From the NCBI GenBank assembly GCA_030427505.1, contig JAUICH010000012.1, forward strand, positions 105,921 to 169,920: DNA of 64,000 nucleotides, in the 5' to 3' direction. How positions within the stretch are numbered: position 1 is the first letter of the stretch; each line of letters opens with the position of its first letter. Shown piece by piece: positions 1-9,800 of this stretch. Both the position numbers and the translations under genes were made by a program. The stretch is from Verrucomicrobiia bacterium (GTDB lineage Bacteria; Verrucomicrobiota; Verrucomicrobiia; Verrucomicrobiales; DEV007). Below the pieces are notes generated by a model that was given only the letters and a program-made list of their open reading frames with translations, made no database searches and had not been told where the DNA came from.

Positions 1-414
1 GTGGCTGCCCACGAATGTATGGCCCGCGCCCTCGACAATGGGCGCGGTCTCTTCCATGACCATTCGCTTCACGCTGCCCACGTCGGTCACGATGGCTCCA
101 GGTCTCAACCCGGCTGTCACCATCTCTTCGGCCAGGCTTTTCATGACGCCCACCGGCGTAGCCAGGATGATGAGATCCGCTCCGCCAATGACTTCGGACA
201 GAGAGCCAGACACCACGTCCGCCACGGCCCGCTGGGAAAGCTCTTCCACCACTTCCGCCCGGCGCGCCCACAACGTCACCCGCACCCCAGGAATGCGCTC
301 GCGTAGCGCCAAGGCGACCGACCCTCCCAAGAGTCCGGGTCCAATGATGGCTACGCGCTCAAAATCCACGGTGAAGGCTTCGCTGAGAAAAGATAGAGCC
401 GTTGCCGGTTCCAT
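1..414 (-). CDS. tyrA: Prephenate dehydrogenase, N-terminal part (cut by window edge)
   Basis: This would catalyse NAD(P)-dependent oxidative decarboxylation of prephenate (or arogenate) in tyrosine synthesis, in the cytoplasm. Reading the complement from an ATG at 414 gives 138 residues running off the left edge. A Rossmann dinucleotide motif GPGLLGGS lies at residues 25-32. TDVGSVK lies at 110-116, and FVGSH at the cut end begins the conserved substrate-site segment of the family. A GTG at residue 16 is a possible shorter start, because the Rossmann fold begins just after it. The C-terminal dimerisation half is outside the window. The motif order makes the family assignment firm. Prephenate versus arogenate preference cannot be told from this part. 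Confidence 0.9.
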   Translation of the reverse strand, partial: MEPATALSFLSEAFTVDFERVAIIGPGLLGGSVALALRERIPGVRVTLWARRAEVVEELSQRAVADVVSGSLSEVIGGADLIILATPVGVMKSLAEEMVTAGLRPGAIVTDVGSVKRMVMEETAPIVEGAGHTFVGSH

Positions 415-522
415 GCGGCCGCACCTCAACCCCTTGCCTCAGGACCACGGAGCCTTTGCTTCGTGACTTGGGCTTTGTGACGAATGGAGAAGGAAGGAGG
501 CGCCCGGCCCGGCTCCCGGCGA

Positions 523-1206
523 TCAGGGAACCCGGAAATAGATCTTTTTACCCGGCGTGCGTGGGTCGTCGATTTCCACCGGAGTTCCCGGCGGGATGTC
601 CCGGACGTCCACCTCGCCCAGGCCCGCGTACGGAGCTGGCAGAGTCACGAAACCCACCTTTCCGGGCACTGGAATACCCAGTGGATATTTAGTCACGTCC
701 GCCGGTGGCTTACTCGCGGCACCGCCACCCGTATTGGTACCGCCCGCGTTGCCACTGCCACCGGATCTGGGCTTTTCAGATTCACCCGCATTGCTGGCAG
801 TACGGTTATCCGCCGGAGGAGTGGTACCGCCCGCGTTTGCCTGGGTATCCGGCATGGGAGTTTCTTCCGAACCGTCCGTGGCGCCGCCGGGGGCCCCGGC
901 TTCGGGATTGGCGTTCGCCAACTGGTTGTCTCCGGACGCAGGCGGAAATTGCTCCTGCGGCGGACGATCCGGCCGCTGCCGCGCGGTTCTCTCTTCCCGC
1001 GGATCATACCCATAGCGGTTGGCGCCCCTCCGCTCCTGCGGGGGATCCATGGGAGCCACTTCCCCATTTTCCGTGCCGCCATGTCCATAACGGTGGGGCG
1101 GACTCCAAATCGCTGCGTCATCGGGCGCGTATGGCGGCGGCGAGACACATGCACCCAACATCAAAAGGGCGCCCGCAAGGGCGAAAAAACCGATAGAGAG
1201 CTTCAT
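523..1206 (-). CDS. Proline/glycine-rich lipoprotein of unknown function
   Basis: The 227-residue protein starts with a basic residue, a hydrophobic stretch and a lipobox ending in LGAC (Cys about 20), so it is predicted to be lipidated and anchored in a membrane. Residues 25-165 are low-complexity Pro/Gly/Asn/Ala-rich sequence, probably disordered. The last 55 residues are different: a compact segment with GKVGFVTLP, a Tyr-Ala-Gly-Leu-Gly turn, VDVRDIPPGTPVEI and a terminal KIYFRVP. I associate this kind of tail with small Verrucomicrobia lipoproteins, but no function is known to me. It stands alone between tyrA and the pseudopilin operon, on the same strand. Confidence 0.7.
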   Translation of the reverse strand: MKLSIGFFALAGALLMLGACVSPPPYAPDDAAIWSPPHRYGHGGTENGEVAPMDPPQERRGANRYGYDPREERTARQRPDRPPQEQFPPASGDNQLANANPEAGAPGGATDGSEETPMPDTQANAGGTTPPADNRTASNAGESEKPRSGGSGNAGGTNTGGGAASKPPADVTKYPLGIPVPGKVGFVTLPAPYAGLGEVDVRDIPPGTPVEIDDPRTPGKKIYFRVP

Positions 1207-1530
1207 TCGTTCGTGAGTTTCTTGTTTCAGTTGGCGCCTCAGATCTTTGTTGAAACCGTAAATCTAAGAAACCGAAGCTGTAATCTCAAGCGATATCTCA
1301 TCACCAGTTCTTCCCGCCTGACAACCAGCTGCTTACGCATGGGCCCGCCACTCCCTCAGCCCGAAGAGGAAAGGCAGGTGCCGAGGATTGTCAGCCTGAG
1401 CATGCGGAGCATCCTAACGGAGAAAGAAAAGTTCGTCTTCTCCGTCCCCCCAGGAGCAACTCCCGGACAGCGTGACGCCCCAGACCGGAATTCCCGGACC
1501 ACTTCCGCCGCCTTTGGCTCGACCTGAAGC
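1207..1530. other. Intergenic stretch with nothing recognised
   Basis: This 324-bp stretch lies between the lipoprotein start and the gspK stop. Both strands give only short or overlapping frames with no protein-like motif. It presumably holds the lipoprotein promoter and the end of the pseudopilin transcript. I could not point to a convincing -10/-35 pair or a strong hairpin followed by a T run. Confidence 0.5.
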
Positions 1531-2484
1531 TCAAAACAGGTTTCCGCGCTCGTCCATCACCCGAAACACCACCAGCCGGCCTCCGTCCCGGCGCAATATC
1601 ACCGTTCGCCGCAAGACGGCGTTTCCAGCTCGACCAGTGCTCTCAATTCTCTCCACCGGCTCCACAAAGCTCACCCGTAGCGGCACGCCGGGCTCCAGGC
1701 CGCTTTCTCCACCCAGGCTCAGTTCCAACGCCAGTTCTTCCAGGCTCCGGACCGGAATGTCATCCCGGGTATTCTCACGCCCGTCCGCGCCACGCCGGTA
1801 CTTCACCAAACTCGCCGCCGCCTCCACGGAACACCCGCAAGCCATCGCGATCAGGTCCGCCTCCGCCTCGTTGACATCCAGCTTTCCACTGCTCCACACC
1901 GTGAAATAGTTTCGCCAGTCCGGCACCCGCGCCTCTACCTGCTCCATTCCCGCCACCAGCACCACCTCGTCCAGGGATTGAAACGGCCGGTTGAAAGGCA
2001 GTCCCGGCTGGCCCCGCCCCGCGTAGGTCCCGGCTTCGGCTCCGTTCAGCCGCTCCTGGCTGTCCGCATCCACCCAGTCCAGAAGCGCTCCCAGCAGCGC
2101 GTCCCCCTCCGCTGGGTCCAATCCCCATTTCGCAAAGAGTCTTTTCAGCACCACCCGGTCTTCCCGCAGAAGCAAGGTGTTAAGGTTAAACCGCGCTCCT
2201 TCGCTCAAGACCCGCGCCTCATACCCTTCACCGGTCTCCGCGTCTCTCCGCTGGAGGATCGGGTCCCACGGCTCCACCAGGGGGTTCGCCGCCAGGGCAA
2301 TTCCCTTGTCCGCCTCCCGCTCCGCCGCCAGTAGCTCCTTTCGGCTCAGGATGGCGTCCACATCCGACCGCACCAGCAGCGCTCCGGTGAACACCGCAAA
2401 TCCCAGCACCGCCACAACCCAGAAGACCGCGATGAGCGCTGAGCCATGCCGTTTGCTGTTTCCTCTGTGTGAGAGCGCGATCAC
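1531..2484 (-). CDS. gspK: Type II secretion minor pseudopilin GspK-like
   Basis: This is the last gene of a five-gene pseudopilin operon. GspK caps the tip of the type II secretion pseudopilus in the inner membrane and periplasm. The 317 residues begin with a basic leader, a prepilin-type G-S junction and one hydrophobic helix (ALIAVFWVVAVLGFAVFTG). The family-typical Glu at position 5 of mature pilins is absent, as is normal for GspK. A helical SAM-like region follows (LLDWVDADS, then LDVNEAEADLIAMACG), matching the GspK fold of helix-hairpin repeats. It starts 13 bp after gspJ ends. The outer-membrane secretin and ATPase genes are not in this window. Confidence 0.8.
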   Translation of the reverse strand: MIALSHRGNSKRHGSALIAVFWVVAVLGFAVFTGALLVRSDVDAILSRKELLAAEREADKGIALAANPLVEPWDPILQRRDAETGEGYEARVLSEGARFNLNTLLLREDRVVLKRLFAKWGLDPAEGDALLGALLDWVDADSQERLNGAEAGTYAGRGQPGLPFNRPFQSLDEVVLVAGMEQVEARVPDWRNYFTVWSSGKLDVNEAEADLIAMACGCSVEAAASLVKYRRGADGRENTRDDIPVRSLEELALELSLGGESGLEPGVPLRVSFVEPVERIESTGRAGNAVLRRTVILRRDGGRLVVFRVMDERGNLF

Positions 2485-2497
2485 TCAAAAAGCTATC

Positions 2498-3247
2498 TTA
2501 AGATCCCGCCGGCGCGGAGGTACTTCCCATCCCCTCCAGCGTCCCGGACGATGCAGGCTGGCCGCCCGATTCCAACACCGGCATCGCCCCTGGAGCAATG
2601 GCTGGCGGCAGCCAAAACACATGCCGCCGCGGGGCTTCATCCGCGAACCCCAGAATCATCTCGACCATCCCCGGCCGTCCCCGGCCCGGCTCCCAACGGT
2701 TCACCCAGTTCCCCGCCGCGGCATCCCACAGCCGCAACTCAAAAACACCAACTTCGCTTAGCAGAGGCAGCACCGTCTCCGCTTCCCCGGCGCCATCGCC
2801 CCCTCCTCCGGCGCCGGCACGGATGCTCTCTTCGCCATAGTACCGCAGCCCCACCTCCAACAGGCCCTTTCCTCCCGCTTCCTCTTCCGCGTACAGCACC
2901 ACCCGCCGCGCCCCTCCGGCCCCCGGCCCAAAGGCGAACGCCAGCGGATCTCCCTCCAGCTCCAGGTAGGTGTGGTAGCTCTCGTTGGCCGCCTCCTCCA
3001 CCCGCAATGACAAGCGCCCCTGACCGGAATACCCCAGAAAATTCCGGCGGCACAGTTCCACAAAGGCCTGCCGCGTCATCTCCCTCTCCTGCCGCTGCCC
3101 CACCTCCGCGTTCAACTCAAAGGCCCCAGACGCCACCCCGAATACCCCCGCGATCACCCCCGCCGTCAGCGCCACGGCCAACAACACTTCCAAGAGGGTG
3201 AAGCCCTCAGACCTGGCCCGGCTAACGTGTTTCCTCATTTCCTTCAT
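2498..3247 (-). CDS. gspJ: Type II secretion minor pseudopilin GspJ-like
   Basis: The 249-residue protein has a type IV prepilin leader (MKEMRKHVSRARSEG) cut before FTLLEVLLAVALTAGVIAGV, which provides the methylated Phe+1 and Glu+5 of pseudopilins. The rest is a variable globular domain with Gly-rich loops. In order and length it fits GspJ, which forms the tip complex with GspI and GspK. I chose the ATG at 3247 because it overlaps the gspI stop in an ATGA arrangement, indicating translational coupling. Longer upstream extensions would run far into gspI and precede the leader. The assignment as J rather than another minor pseudopilin rests on gene order. Confidence 0.75.
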   Translation of the reverse strand: MKEMRKHVSRARSEGFTLLEVLLAVALTAGVIAGVFGVASGAFELNAEVGQRQEREMTRQAFVELCRRNFLGYSGQGRLSLRVEEAANESYHTYLELEGDPLAFAFGPGAGGARRVVLYAEEEAGGKGLLEVGLRYYGEESIRAGAGGGGDGAGEAETVLPLLSEVGVFELRLWDAAAGNWVNRWEPGRGRPGMVEMILGFADEAPRRHVFWLPPAIAPGAMPVLESGGQPASSGTLEGMGSTSAPAGS

Positions 3248-3666
3248 CCCCCGTACAAAAGTGAATACCGGTATGTCTCCGCTGCCACCACCTGTTCCAG
3301 CGCCCCATCCGTCCACGCCGCCTCCACCGACACGCGCAGCATGCCCGGCAGGGTGGCCCCGGCTTCGTTTTTCAACGTCAACGGCTCCACACGCACCGTG
3401 TAGGTGACCCCCTTCTCGTCCGGCCCCGCCGTGGTCACCCCTGCCTGGATCCCCGGCGCCTTACTGCGTTCCTCCAGGTAGGAGCGGACCTGCTCAGCCA
3501 CATAAGCCTCCATCCGCGCCTCCGCCGCGAGCACGCCAATGCGGTTCAACGCCACCGTCAGGGCAATCGCCACCAGGCTGAAGACGGCCATCGCCAGCAA
3601 CACCTCCAGCAGCACAATGCCCCGGGTCTCCCTAACCGAACCACCCCTCTGGCTATCGTGTCTCAT
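3244..3666 (-). CDS. gspI: Type II secretion minor pseudopilin GspI-like
   Basis: The 140-residue protein begins MRHDSQRGGSVRETRG followed by IVLLEVLLAMAVFSLVAIAL, a prepilin peptidase site with Glu+5. The short globular domain contains alternating beta strands typical of GspI (TYTVRVEPL, MLRVSVEAAW). GspI nucleates the pseudopilus tip complex with GspJ and GspK. The start at 3666 gives a 4-bp ATGA overlap with gspH, and the stop gives another 4-bp overlap with gspJ, so the three are tightly coupled. The frame is open further upstream into gspH, but that part lacks any leader features. Confidence 0.75.
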   Translation of the reverse strand: MRHDSQRGGSVRETRGIVLLEVLLAMAVFSLVAIALTVALNRIGVLAAEARMEAYVAEQVRSYLEERSKAPGIQAGVTTAGPDEKGVTYTVRVEPLTLKNEAGATLPGMLRVSVEAAWTDGALEQVVAAETYRYSLLYGG

Positions 3667-4166
3667 GGGGCCGCCTGAATAGAACTGCGTTCGTCCGCCA
3701 CCCCGCCGGTCAATGGATGAAAGTCCACCTCCACATACGAACCACCCCTCTCCAGCCGCAGGCTCAGCGGTTCGCAAAACCCTCCCGGCTCAAACTCCCA
3801 CCGGTACCCGCCCTTGCCAGGCTCCCGCCACTTCTCAGACCGCCACGGACGGACCAGCAGGCTTACCTCATCCGGCAGCGCATACTCGGCCGCGACCTCA
3901 CCCCGGCCCAGGTCGCCAGCGGAATACCACCGCACCCCTCCTGGCTCTATCAAAAGCACCGATTCGCGCCCCAAAGACACTGCCGACCGCTGGGCCTTCC
4001 GCGCCAGCGCCTGGATCTTCGCCATCGGCTCTTCCAGGCTCTTCTCTCCGAACACGCCACCCATATACGTGGCAGCCACGCCCAGCAGGATTCCAATGAC
4101 CGCCAGCACCACCACCATTTCCAGGAGGGTGAATGCTCCTTTCGAATCACGGCAAATAGACTTCAC
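3663..4166 (-). CDS. gspH: Type II secretion pseudopilin GspH-like
   Basis: The 167-residue protein starts MKSICRDSKGA with the hydrophobic helix FTLLEMVVVLAVIGILLGVA. The residue before the cleavage site is Ala, not the usual Gly, while Phe+1 and Glu+5 are present. The globular part has a beta-rich GspH-like layout (ESVLLIEPGGVRWYSAG, YRWEFEPGGF, YVEVDFHPLTG). GspH sits below the tip complex in the pseudopilus. It overlaps gspI by 4 bp and starts 12 bp after the end of gspG. Confidence 0.75.
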   Translation of the reverse strand: MKSICRDSKGAFTLLEMVVVLAVIGILLGVAATYMGGVFGEKSLEEPMAKIQALARKAQRSAVSLGRESVLLIEPGGVRWYSAGDLGRGEVAAEYALPDEVSLLVRPWRSEKWREPGKGGYRWEFEPGGFCEPLSLRLERGGSYVEVDFHPLTGGVADERSSIQAAP

Positions 4167-4178
4167 CGGCGATGCTCC

Positions 4179-4610
4179 TCACCAGTTCCCGACATCGTCT
4201 TCCGTCCCATCCTGCCCGTCCAGGCCCGCGGACCAGATATCGAAACCGTCCTGATTTATCTTGCCTGGAATCCGATAGCGGAACGGGTTGCCCCAGGGGT
4301 CGATCAAGGCCTTTGCCTCCATCTTCTGACTCCAGCGCTTTGGTTGCGGATTGCTGCCGGGCTTGGTCACCAGCGCCTCCAGCCCCTGTTGCTCCGTTGG
4401 AAAATGCTCTGCCTGAGTCTTGTACCGCACCAACGCGGTATCCAACTGGTTGATCATCGCCTCTGCCTGCTGCACATGCGCGTCCCCCAGCACATTCTTC
4501 ATCAACCCCACCCCCATGCCCAGGATGATGGCTATGATGGCCAACACCATGACCATTTCCATCAGGGTAAAGGCCCGGGGCCGGCCCGGTCGGTTGGTGG
4601 AAAACATCAT
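4179..4610 (-). CDS. gspG: Type II secretion major pseudopilin GspG
   Basis: This is the main subunit of the type II secretion pseudopilus. The predicted product is 143 residues. It has a short leader (MMFSTNRPGRPRA), a prepilin site with FTLMEMVMVLAIIAIILGMG, then a GspG core with ALVRYKTQAEHFPTEQQGLE and DPWGNPFRYRIPGK. The C-terminus carries a calcium-site-like DGQDGTEDDVGNW tail, a hallmark of GspG. The -1 residue is Ala rather than Gly, as in the neighbouring gspH. Two adjacent ATGs (4610, 4607) are possible starts. The frame extends upstream to about 4787, but that part has no leader features and was left out. First gene of the operon. Confidence 0.88.
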   Translation of the reverse strand: MMFSTNRPGRPRAFTLMEMVMVLAIIAIILGMGVGLMKNVLGDAHVQQAEAMINQLDTALVRYKTQAEHFPTEQQGLEALVTKPGSNPQPKRWSQKMEAKALIDPWGNPFRYRIPGKINQDGFDIWSAGLDGQDGTEDDVGNW

Positions 4611-4821
4611 GGCTTGGAAGGCGCCTCCACCCTGCGAAAACGCGGTGAAGCAGGTAGTATGTTTCAGAAACAGGGGGAAACGGTACGCGATTCCCCTCCC
4701 CCGGTCAACCGGAGCGCTCAGCTGAGACCAAACAGCAAACCATCTTGTCCACGCCCAAGAACCGGCCCGTTTCCCAACCAGTCCCAATACAACGCGGACC
4801 GCGCCGGAAACGCCGCATCTC

Positions 4822-6555
4822 TCACTTCTCTATCTTCATCGTCCGCACCACCCGCCGGTCCATAAGGTGAAAAGCAGCCCCATCAAAGAAGGTCCGCTCG
4901 AACTCGAACTCCACCGACTGCACCGGCTTGTCTCCCTGGTAAACCTCCAGGAGTGGCGCGCCGCCGTCTTCTTCGTCCTCCTCATCCACGCCATTGGTCC
5001 CGTGTCCCCGGCCGGGGAAAGCCAAGGCATGCGGTGGCGGGTGCATCACACGGAAAAACTTCACCCAGAAGCTGTCTTTCTGCTCCCGGTAGTTTTGGAA
5101 CCAGCGCTGAATGAACTCATCCAATTCCCCGGACATCTTCTCACTGTATTGCTCTTTACCCCACTTATCGATCAATCGCCGCGCTTCTTCCGGCGTGTAC
5201 GCTTTGCGAAACTCCCGCGCCGCTTCCTCGTCGTGGATGGCTCCATAGGTACGTGTCAGGATCTTATCGTCCCGCACCGTGAAGTGGAACTTCGACTGGA
5301 TGAACAGGAAGTCGAAGGGCTCGAAAAAAAACGGCGTAATCAGTTCCCGCTCCCCCCCCTCTGTCACCGCCACCACGTTGTAGCGTTCGGACAGGCGGCT
5401 GTCCCACCAGCCCAGGGGGTTTGCGTTGTGAGAGTGCGCCGTCGCGATCACATACACCGCGGAGGCCGCCATCTGCCGCCAGCCAAAGACAAAGACGTCC
5501 CCCCGGCTCGGCCAGAGAAAGGCCGCCAGCAGCCCCACTTGCAGGAGATTCCAGTTCCAGAAGGTGTCCCCGGAGAAAAACAGGATGCCCGCGTGGAGCA
5601 AGATGCGCCCCGCCGTGAAGGCCAGGAACACCGGCCGGCGCCAAAAGCTGATCACCAGGGCCATCTCCACCACGATGACGAAAGCCTTCAGCGGGACCTC
5701 CGCGAAGGACATGCTCTGATAGACCGACACCACCCCGGCCTGGTCCCAAAACACGTTCCACCCCAGCGTGAAGGCCGCGATCATCATGTTCAGGGCCCGG
5801 TTCTCCAACAGCCACTCCATGGGCTTGGAACTGATGTCGAACTTCTCCTGCCCGGGTATCCAATAGTGGATGAACACCACGGACACCACCGCCAGCACCA
5901 CGGCGGGACGCGGGAACCATTTCCAGCGCCACAGCAACAGCGCGCCGTTCAGTGTCAGCAACGCGTCAACGATCAACTTCCGGTTGGTGTTCTCCGGATC
6001 CCCCAGCGGTACCCGCCATTGCCAGTATGAAATGGCCATCGCGATGGTGAACACCGGCAGCACCCCCGGAAAGCGAAAGCACAACACTCCCAGTACCAGG
6101 ATAATAAGCCGGTCCGCCAGGTGGGCGTGGCCCCAGTAAAAATTGTAGGGGTAAAACGCCGCCGTCCAGATACCGATGAAGATGAGCACCCACGCCGCGT
6201 AGTGAAAGCGCGTCCCGCAACCCAGGTCGCTCCAACGCACGCCTTTCAAATTGACTACAAAAATCGCCACCGCCGCCACGACAAAGGCCCAAAAACCCAG
6301 CCGGTCCGCGCTTTTCGCCACCGCGGAAAACAGGAATAGCGGGTCTTCATAGTCCCCTGGGACAAAGCCGTCCTCCATCCAGCGAAAAGCGCGATACGCC
6401 ACAAAGACCAGCCCCATGCCAAACAGCAGGTGCACCAGTCCCCGCCACCCAGAGGGGATGCCCGGATCTCCCGGAGGTTCGCTGATGGCCTCCGGCAACG
6501 GCCGGACCACGGGCGACTTCACGTTCTCGCTGACTGAATCGGTTCCTTTTTTCAT
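4822..6555 (-). CDS. Polytopic HTTM-like membrane protein
   Basis: The 577-residue protein has a short soluble N-terminus, then roughly ten hydrophobic segments between residues 40 and 370 (for example VHLLFGMGLVFVAY, WAFVVAAVAIFVVNL, AAWVLIFIGIWTAAFYPY). A C-terminal soluble domain of about 190 residues follows, with many charged residues and a Glu/Asp cluster near residue 535. This layout resembles HTTM-domain proteins related to vitamin-K-dependent carboxylase, which are often of unknown function in bacteria. The similarity is by architecture and flavour only; no catalytic motif was identified. It lies about 210 bp upstream of gspG on the same strand and may be separate from the operon. 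Confidence 0.55.
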   Translation of the reverse strand: MKKGTDSVSENVKSPVVRPLPEAISEPPGDPGIPSGWRGLVHLLFGMGLVFVAYRAFRWMEDGFVPGDYEDPLFLFSAVAKSADRLGFWAFVVAAVAIFVVNLKGVRWSDLGCGTRFHYAAWVLIFIGIWTAAFYPYNFYWGHAHLADRLIILVLGVLCFRFPGVLPVFTIAMAISYWQWRVPLGDPENTNRKLIVDALLTLNGALLLWRWKWFPRPAVVLAVVSVVFIHYWIPGQEKFDISSKPMEWLLENRALNMMIAAFTLGWNVFWDQAGVVSVYQSMSFAEVPLKAFVIVVEMALVISFWRRPVFLAFTAGRILLHAGILFFSGDTFWNWNLLQVGLLAAFLWPSRGDVFVFGWRQMAASAVYVIATAHSHNANPLGWWDSRLSERYNVVAVTEGGERELITPFFFEPFDFLFIQSKFHFTVRDDKILTRTYGAIHDEEAAREFRKAYTPEEARRLIDKWGKEQYSEKMSGELDEFIQRWFQNYREQKDSFWVKFFRVMHPPPHALAFPGRGHGTNGVDEEDEEDGGAPLLEVYQGDKPVQSVEFEFERTFFDGAAFHLMDRRVVRTMKIEK

Positions 6556-6812
6556 CCATTCACATCAAGAGAACCCCGCGCATCCCTGCTCTCCTTTAAC
6601 GGAAATGCTCCTGAGCCGGAGTAAGAGAAACGCCTCGCCCCGATCTCGTTCAAACTCTAAGGTAAATCAAGCTAGCCTTCACTCAGGATAAATTTCAACG
6701 CTTCCCCAGTACCGTTGTCCAATGACGGCTAGGAATTCCCCCCTTCCGCTCCCCACGGAGACAAGTCTCCTCACGGCTTGCCTCCGGAAACGAAAATTGA
6801 GACACTTTCCCG

Positions 6813-9800
6813 ATGGAGAAACTTCCGGCCTCCCCAATCGCGGTAATCTCCCTCTGCTTAGGCGTGGGAATCTTCATCGCGGCGCCCCAACTTTCCCGCG
6901 CGGCGGAGTTTGAGAAAGACATCCGCCCCCTTCTGGAGGCCCGCTGCCTGAAGTGCCATGGCAAAGACGCCCAAAAAAGCGGTCTCCGCCTGGACAGCAT
7001 GACCGGCGCCCTGCGCGGTGGCGACTCCGGCGAAAAAGCCATCGTCCCCGGCGACAGCACCGCCAGCCACTTGATCGAATTGGTCACGACCCAGGACGAA
7101 GAACACCGCATGCCGCCGAAAGGCGACGCCCTTACCCCCGCTGAAGTGGCCGCGCTCCAGGCATGGATCGACGACTCGCCCCAATGGCAACCCGCCCTGG
7201 CCGAGGTGGAGGCCACCACCGTCCGCCACTGGTCTTTCAAACCCGTCACCCGCCCGGAGCCGCCCCAAAGCGCCCTTCTGGCTCAAACGGGTTCAGAAAA
7301 TCCCATCGATGCCTTCATCGCCGCCCGTCTCGAAACCGCCGGTCTGTCTTTCAACCCGCTCGCGGACCGCGCCACCCTCATCCGGCGGCTTTACCTGGAC
7401 ATGACGGGACTGCTGCCCTCGCCAGAGGCGGTCGCGTCCTTTGTCGCGGACGAGTCGCCCCTCGCCTGGGAACACCTGGTGGACGAAATCCTGGCCAGCC
7501 CCCACTACGGCGAGCGCTGGGCCCGCCACTGGCTGGACGTGGTGCGCTACGCGGACAGCCACGGCTTCGAGACCAACTGGGAACGCCCCAACGCCTACCC
7601 CTACCGGGACTACGTCATCCGCGCCTTCAATGACGACAAGCCCTACGACCGCTTCGTGTTCGAGCAACTCGCCGGAGACACCGTGGGCGAAGATGCCGCC
7701 ACCGGCTTCCTTGTGGCCGGACCCTGGGACCGGGTAAAGGGGAAAGACCCGCTCCTGCGGCTCCAGCAGCGTTCGGATGAACTGAATGACATCGTCGGCA
7801 CCACCGGGACCGCTTTCCTGGGCCTGACCATGGCGTGCGCGCGTTGCCACAATCATAAGTTCGATCCCGTTTCCCAGAAGGACTACTACTCCATGGTGTC
7901 CGTTTTCGAAGGCGTCACTCACGCCGAGCGTCCCCTGCGCGACGCGGAACGGGACGCGGAGCGGAAACAGCAGATCAAAGACCTGAGCCGCGAACTCTCC
8001 CCCGTGCTCGACCAGCTTAGCCGCTACCAACCGAAGGCCCGGCTCACCCGCACCTTCCTGGTGGACGACTCCGGGCCCTTCGCCGAAACGCCGGACCAGC
8101 GCGGCGTCATTGTCCTCACCCCAACCAAAAGCTCCAAACCGCTGGATTACGAACCCGGAAAAAACCGGGGCGAGTTTGACGACCCCGGCGATACCCGCCG
8201 CCTGCCGAACGTGGGCCAAAGCTATCAGCACTGGGCCGGCGTGGCGGAGCCGGGACAGGACCTCCTGGCCTGGCAGCCCGCCACCGCGGGCCGCTACCGC
8301 GTCTGGCTTTCCTGGGGCCGCTACTCCAGCCACGCCAAAGACGCCCGCTACATTCTGGACCGCGATGGCGACCTGAACACACGGGATGATCAGAAAGAAA
8401 TCGCCTCAGTCGATCAACGCTACTTCTCGGACGGCACGGGCGATTTGGAGACGCGAAAGCTCTGGAGCGGGTTCCACAACGCGGGCGTCCATGAACTGAC
8501 TGCCGCCTCCCGGATCGTCCTCCGCCAAGGGGACAAAGGCGGCGCCACCACGGCAGACACCCTGCTCTTCGAGGAAGTGCCCACCGCCGGCGAAAGCGGA
8601 AAAGACACCTCGCCTCCGCACGCGCCCCACCTCCGCTCGCCCGTTACCCACCTCGCGAACGAGGAAAGCTTTGCTCCCGTGGAAGCCCGCTTCGTGCGCT
8701 TTACCGCCACTGAAGTGACCCGCGGCATGGAGCCCTGCCTGGACGAGTTGGAAATCTATTCCCCGGATCACCCCGCCCGGAACCTCGCTCTCGCTTCCGG
8801 CGGCGCCGTCGCCACGGCTTCCAGCGAATACCCTAACAATACCAAACACCGTGTCTCCCACATCAACGACGGCGTCTATGGGAACGAACACTCGTGGATC
8901 TCCCGCGAGAAAAACGGCGGCTGGATCCAGATCGAACTCCCCCGGACCGAGCGGATCGGCCGCATCCTCTGGGGCCGCGACCGGGGTGGCGAAGAAAAGG
9001 AATACAACGACCGCCTGGCCCTCGCCTACCGCGTGGAAGTCTCAACCGACGGGAAAGCCTGGCAGACCGTGGCCCATTCTGGGGATCGCCTTGCCGATGC
9101 CTTCCGGGAACGGTTTCCCACCGTCCTCACCGTCGCCAATCTGGCGGATCAAGATGGACCGCTCCTCAGCGAGTTGATCGAAAGGCAGGCCCGCCTTGAA
9201 AAACAGATCGCCGAGCTGAGCCGCAAACCCATGGTCTACGCCGGCAAGTTCCAAGAACCGGAACCCACTAAGCGTCTCTTCCGTGGCGACGTCACCCAGC
9301 CCCGCGAAATCGTCGCCCCGGAGGCCATCGAATTCATGGCGGACGACTTGGACGCTTTCCACCTCCCCCCGGACGCGCCAGAGCAGGAACGCCGCGTGGC
9401 TTTGGCAAACTGGATCATCCAGCCGGACCATCCCCTCACCGCCCGCGTCATGGTGAACCGGCTCTGGCACTACCACTTCGGACGCGGCATCGTGGCCACG
9501 CCCTCGGACTTCGGCGCCATGGGCTTTGCCCCCACCCACCCGGAACTGCTCGACTGGCTGACCAGCGAGTTCACCGCCCAGGGCTGGTCCGTAAAGCACC
9601 TGCAACGGCTCATCCTCACCTCCCACACCTACCAACAGTCCAGCCGCCCGGAAAAAGACGGCATGGCCCAGGACGCCCAGGGTCTGCTCCTCTGGCGTTT
9701 CCCGCCGCGCCGCCTGGAAGCCGAAGCCATCCGGGACAACATCCTGCTCGTCAGCGGTTCACTGGACCAGACCATGTATGGCCCCGGCTTCCTCCTCTTC

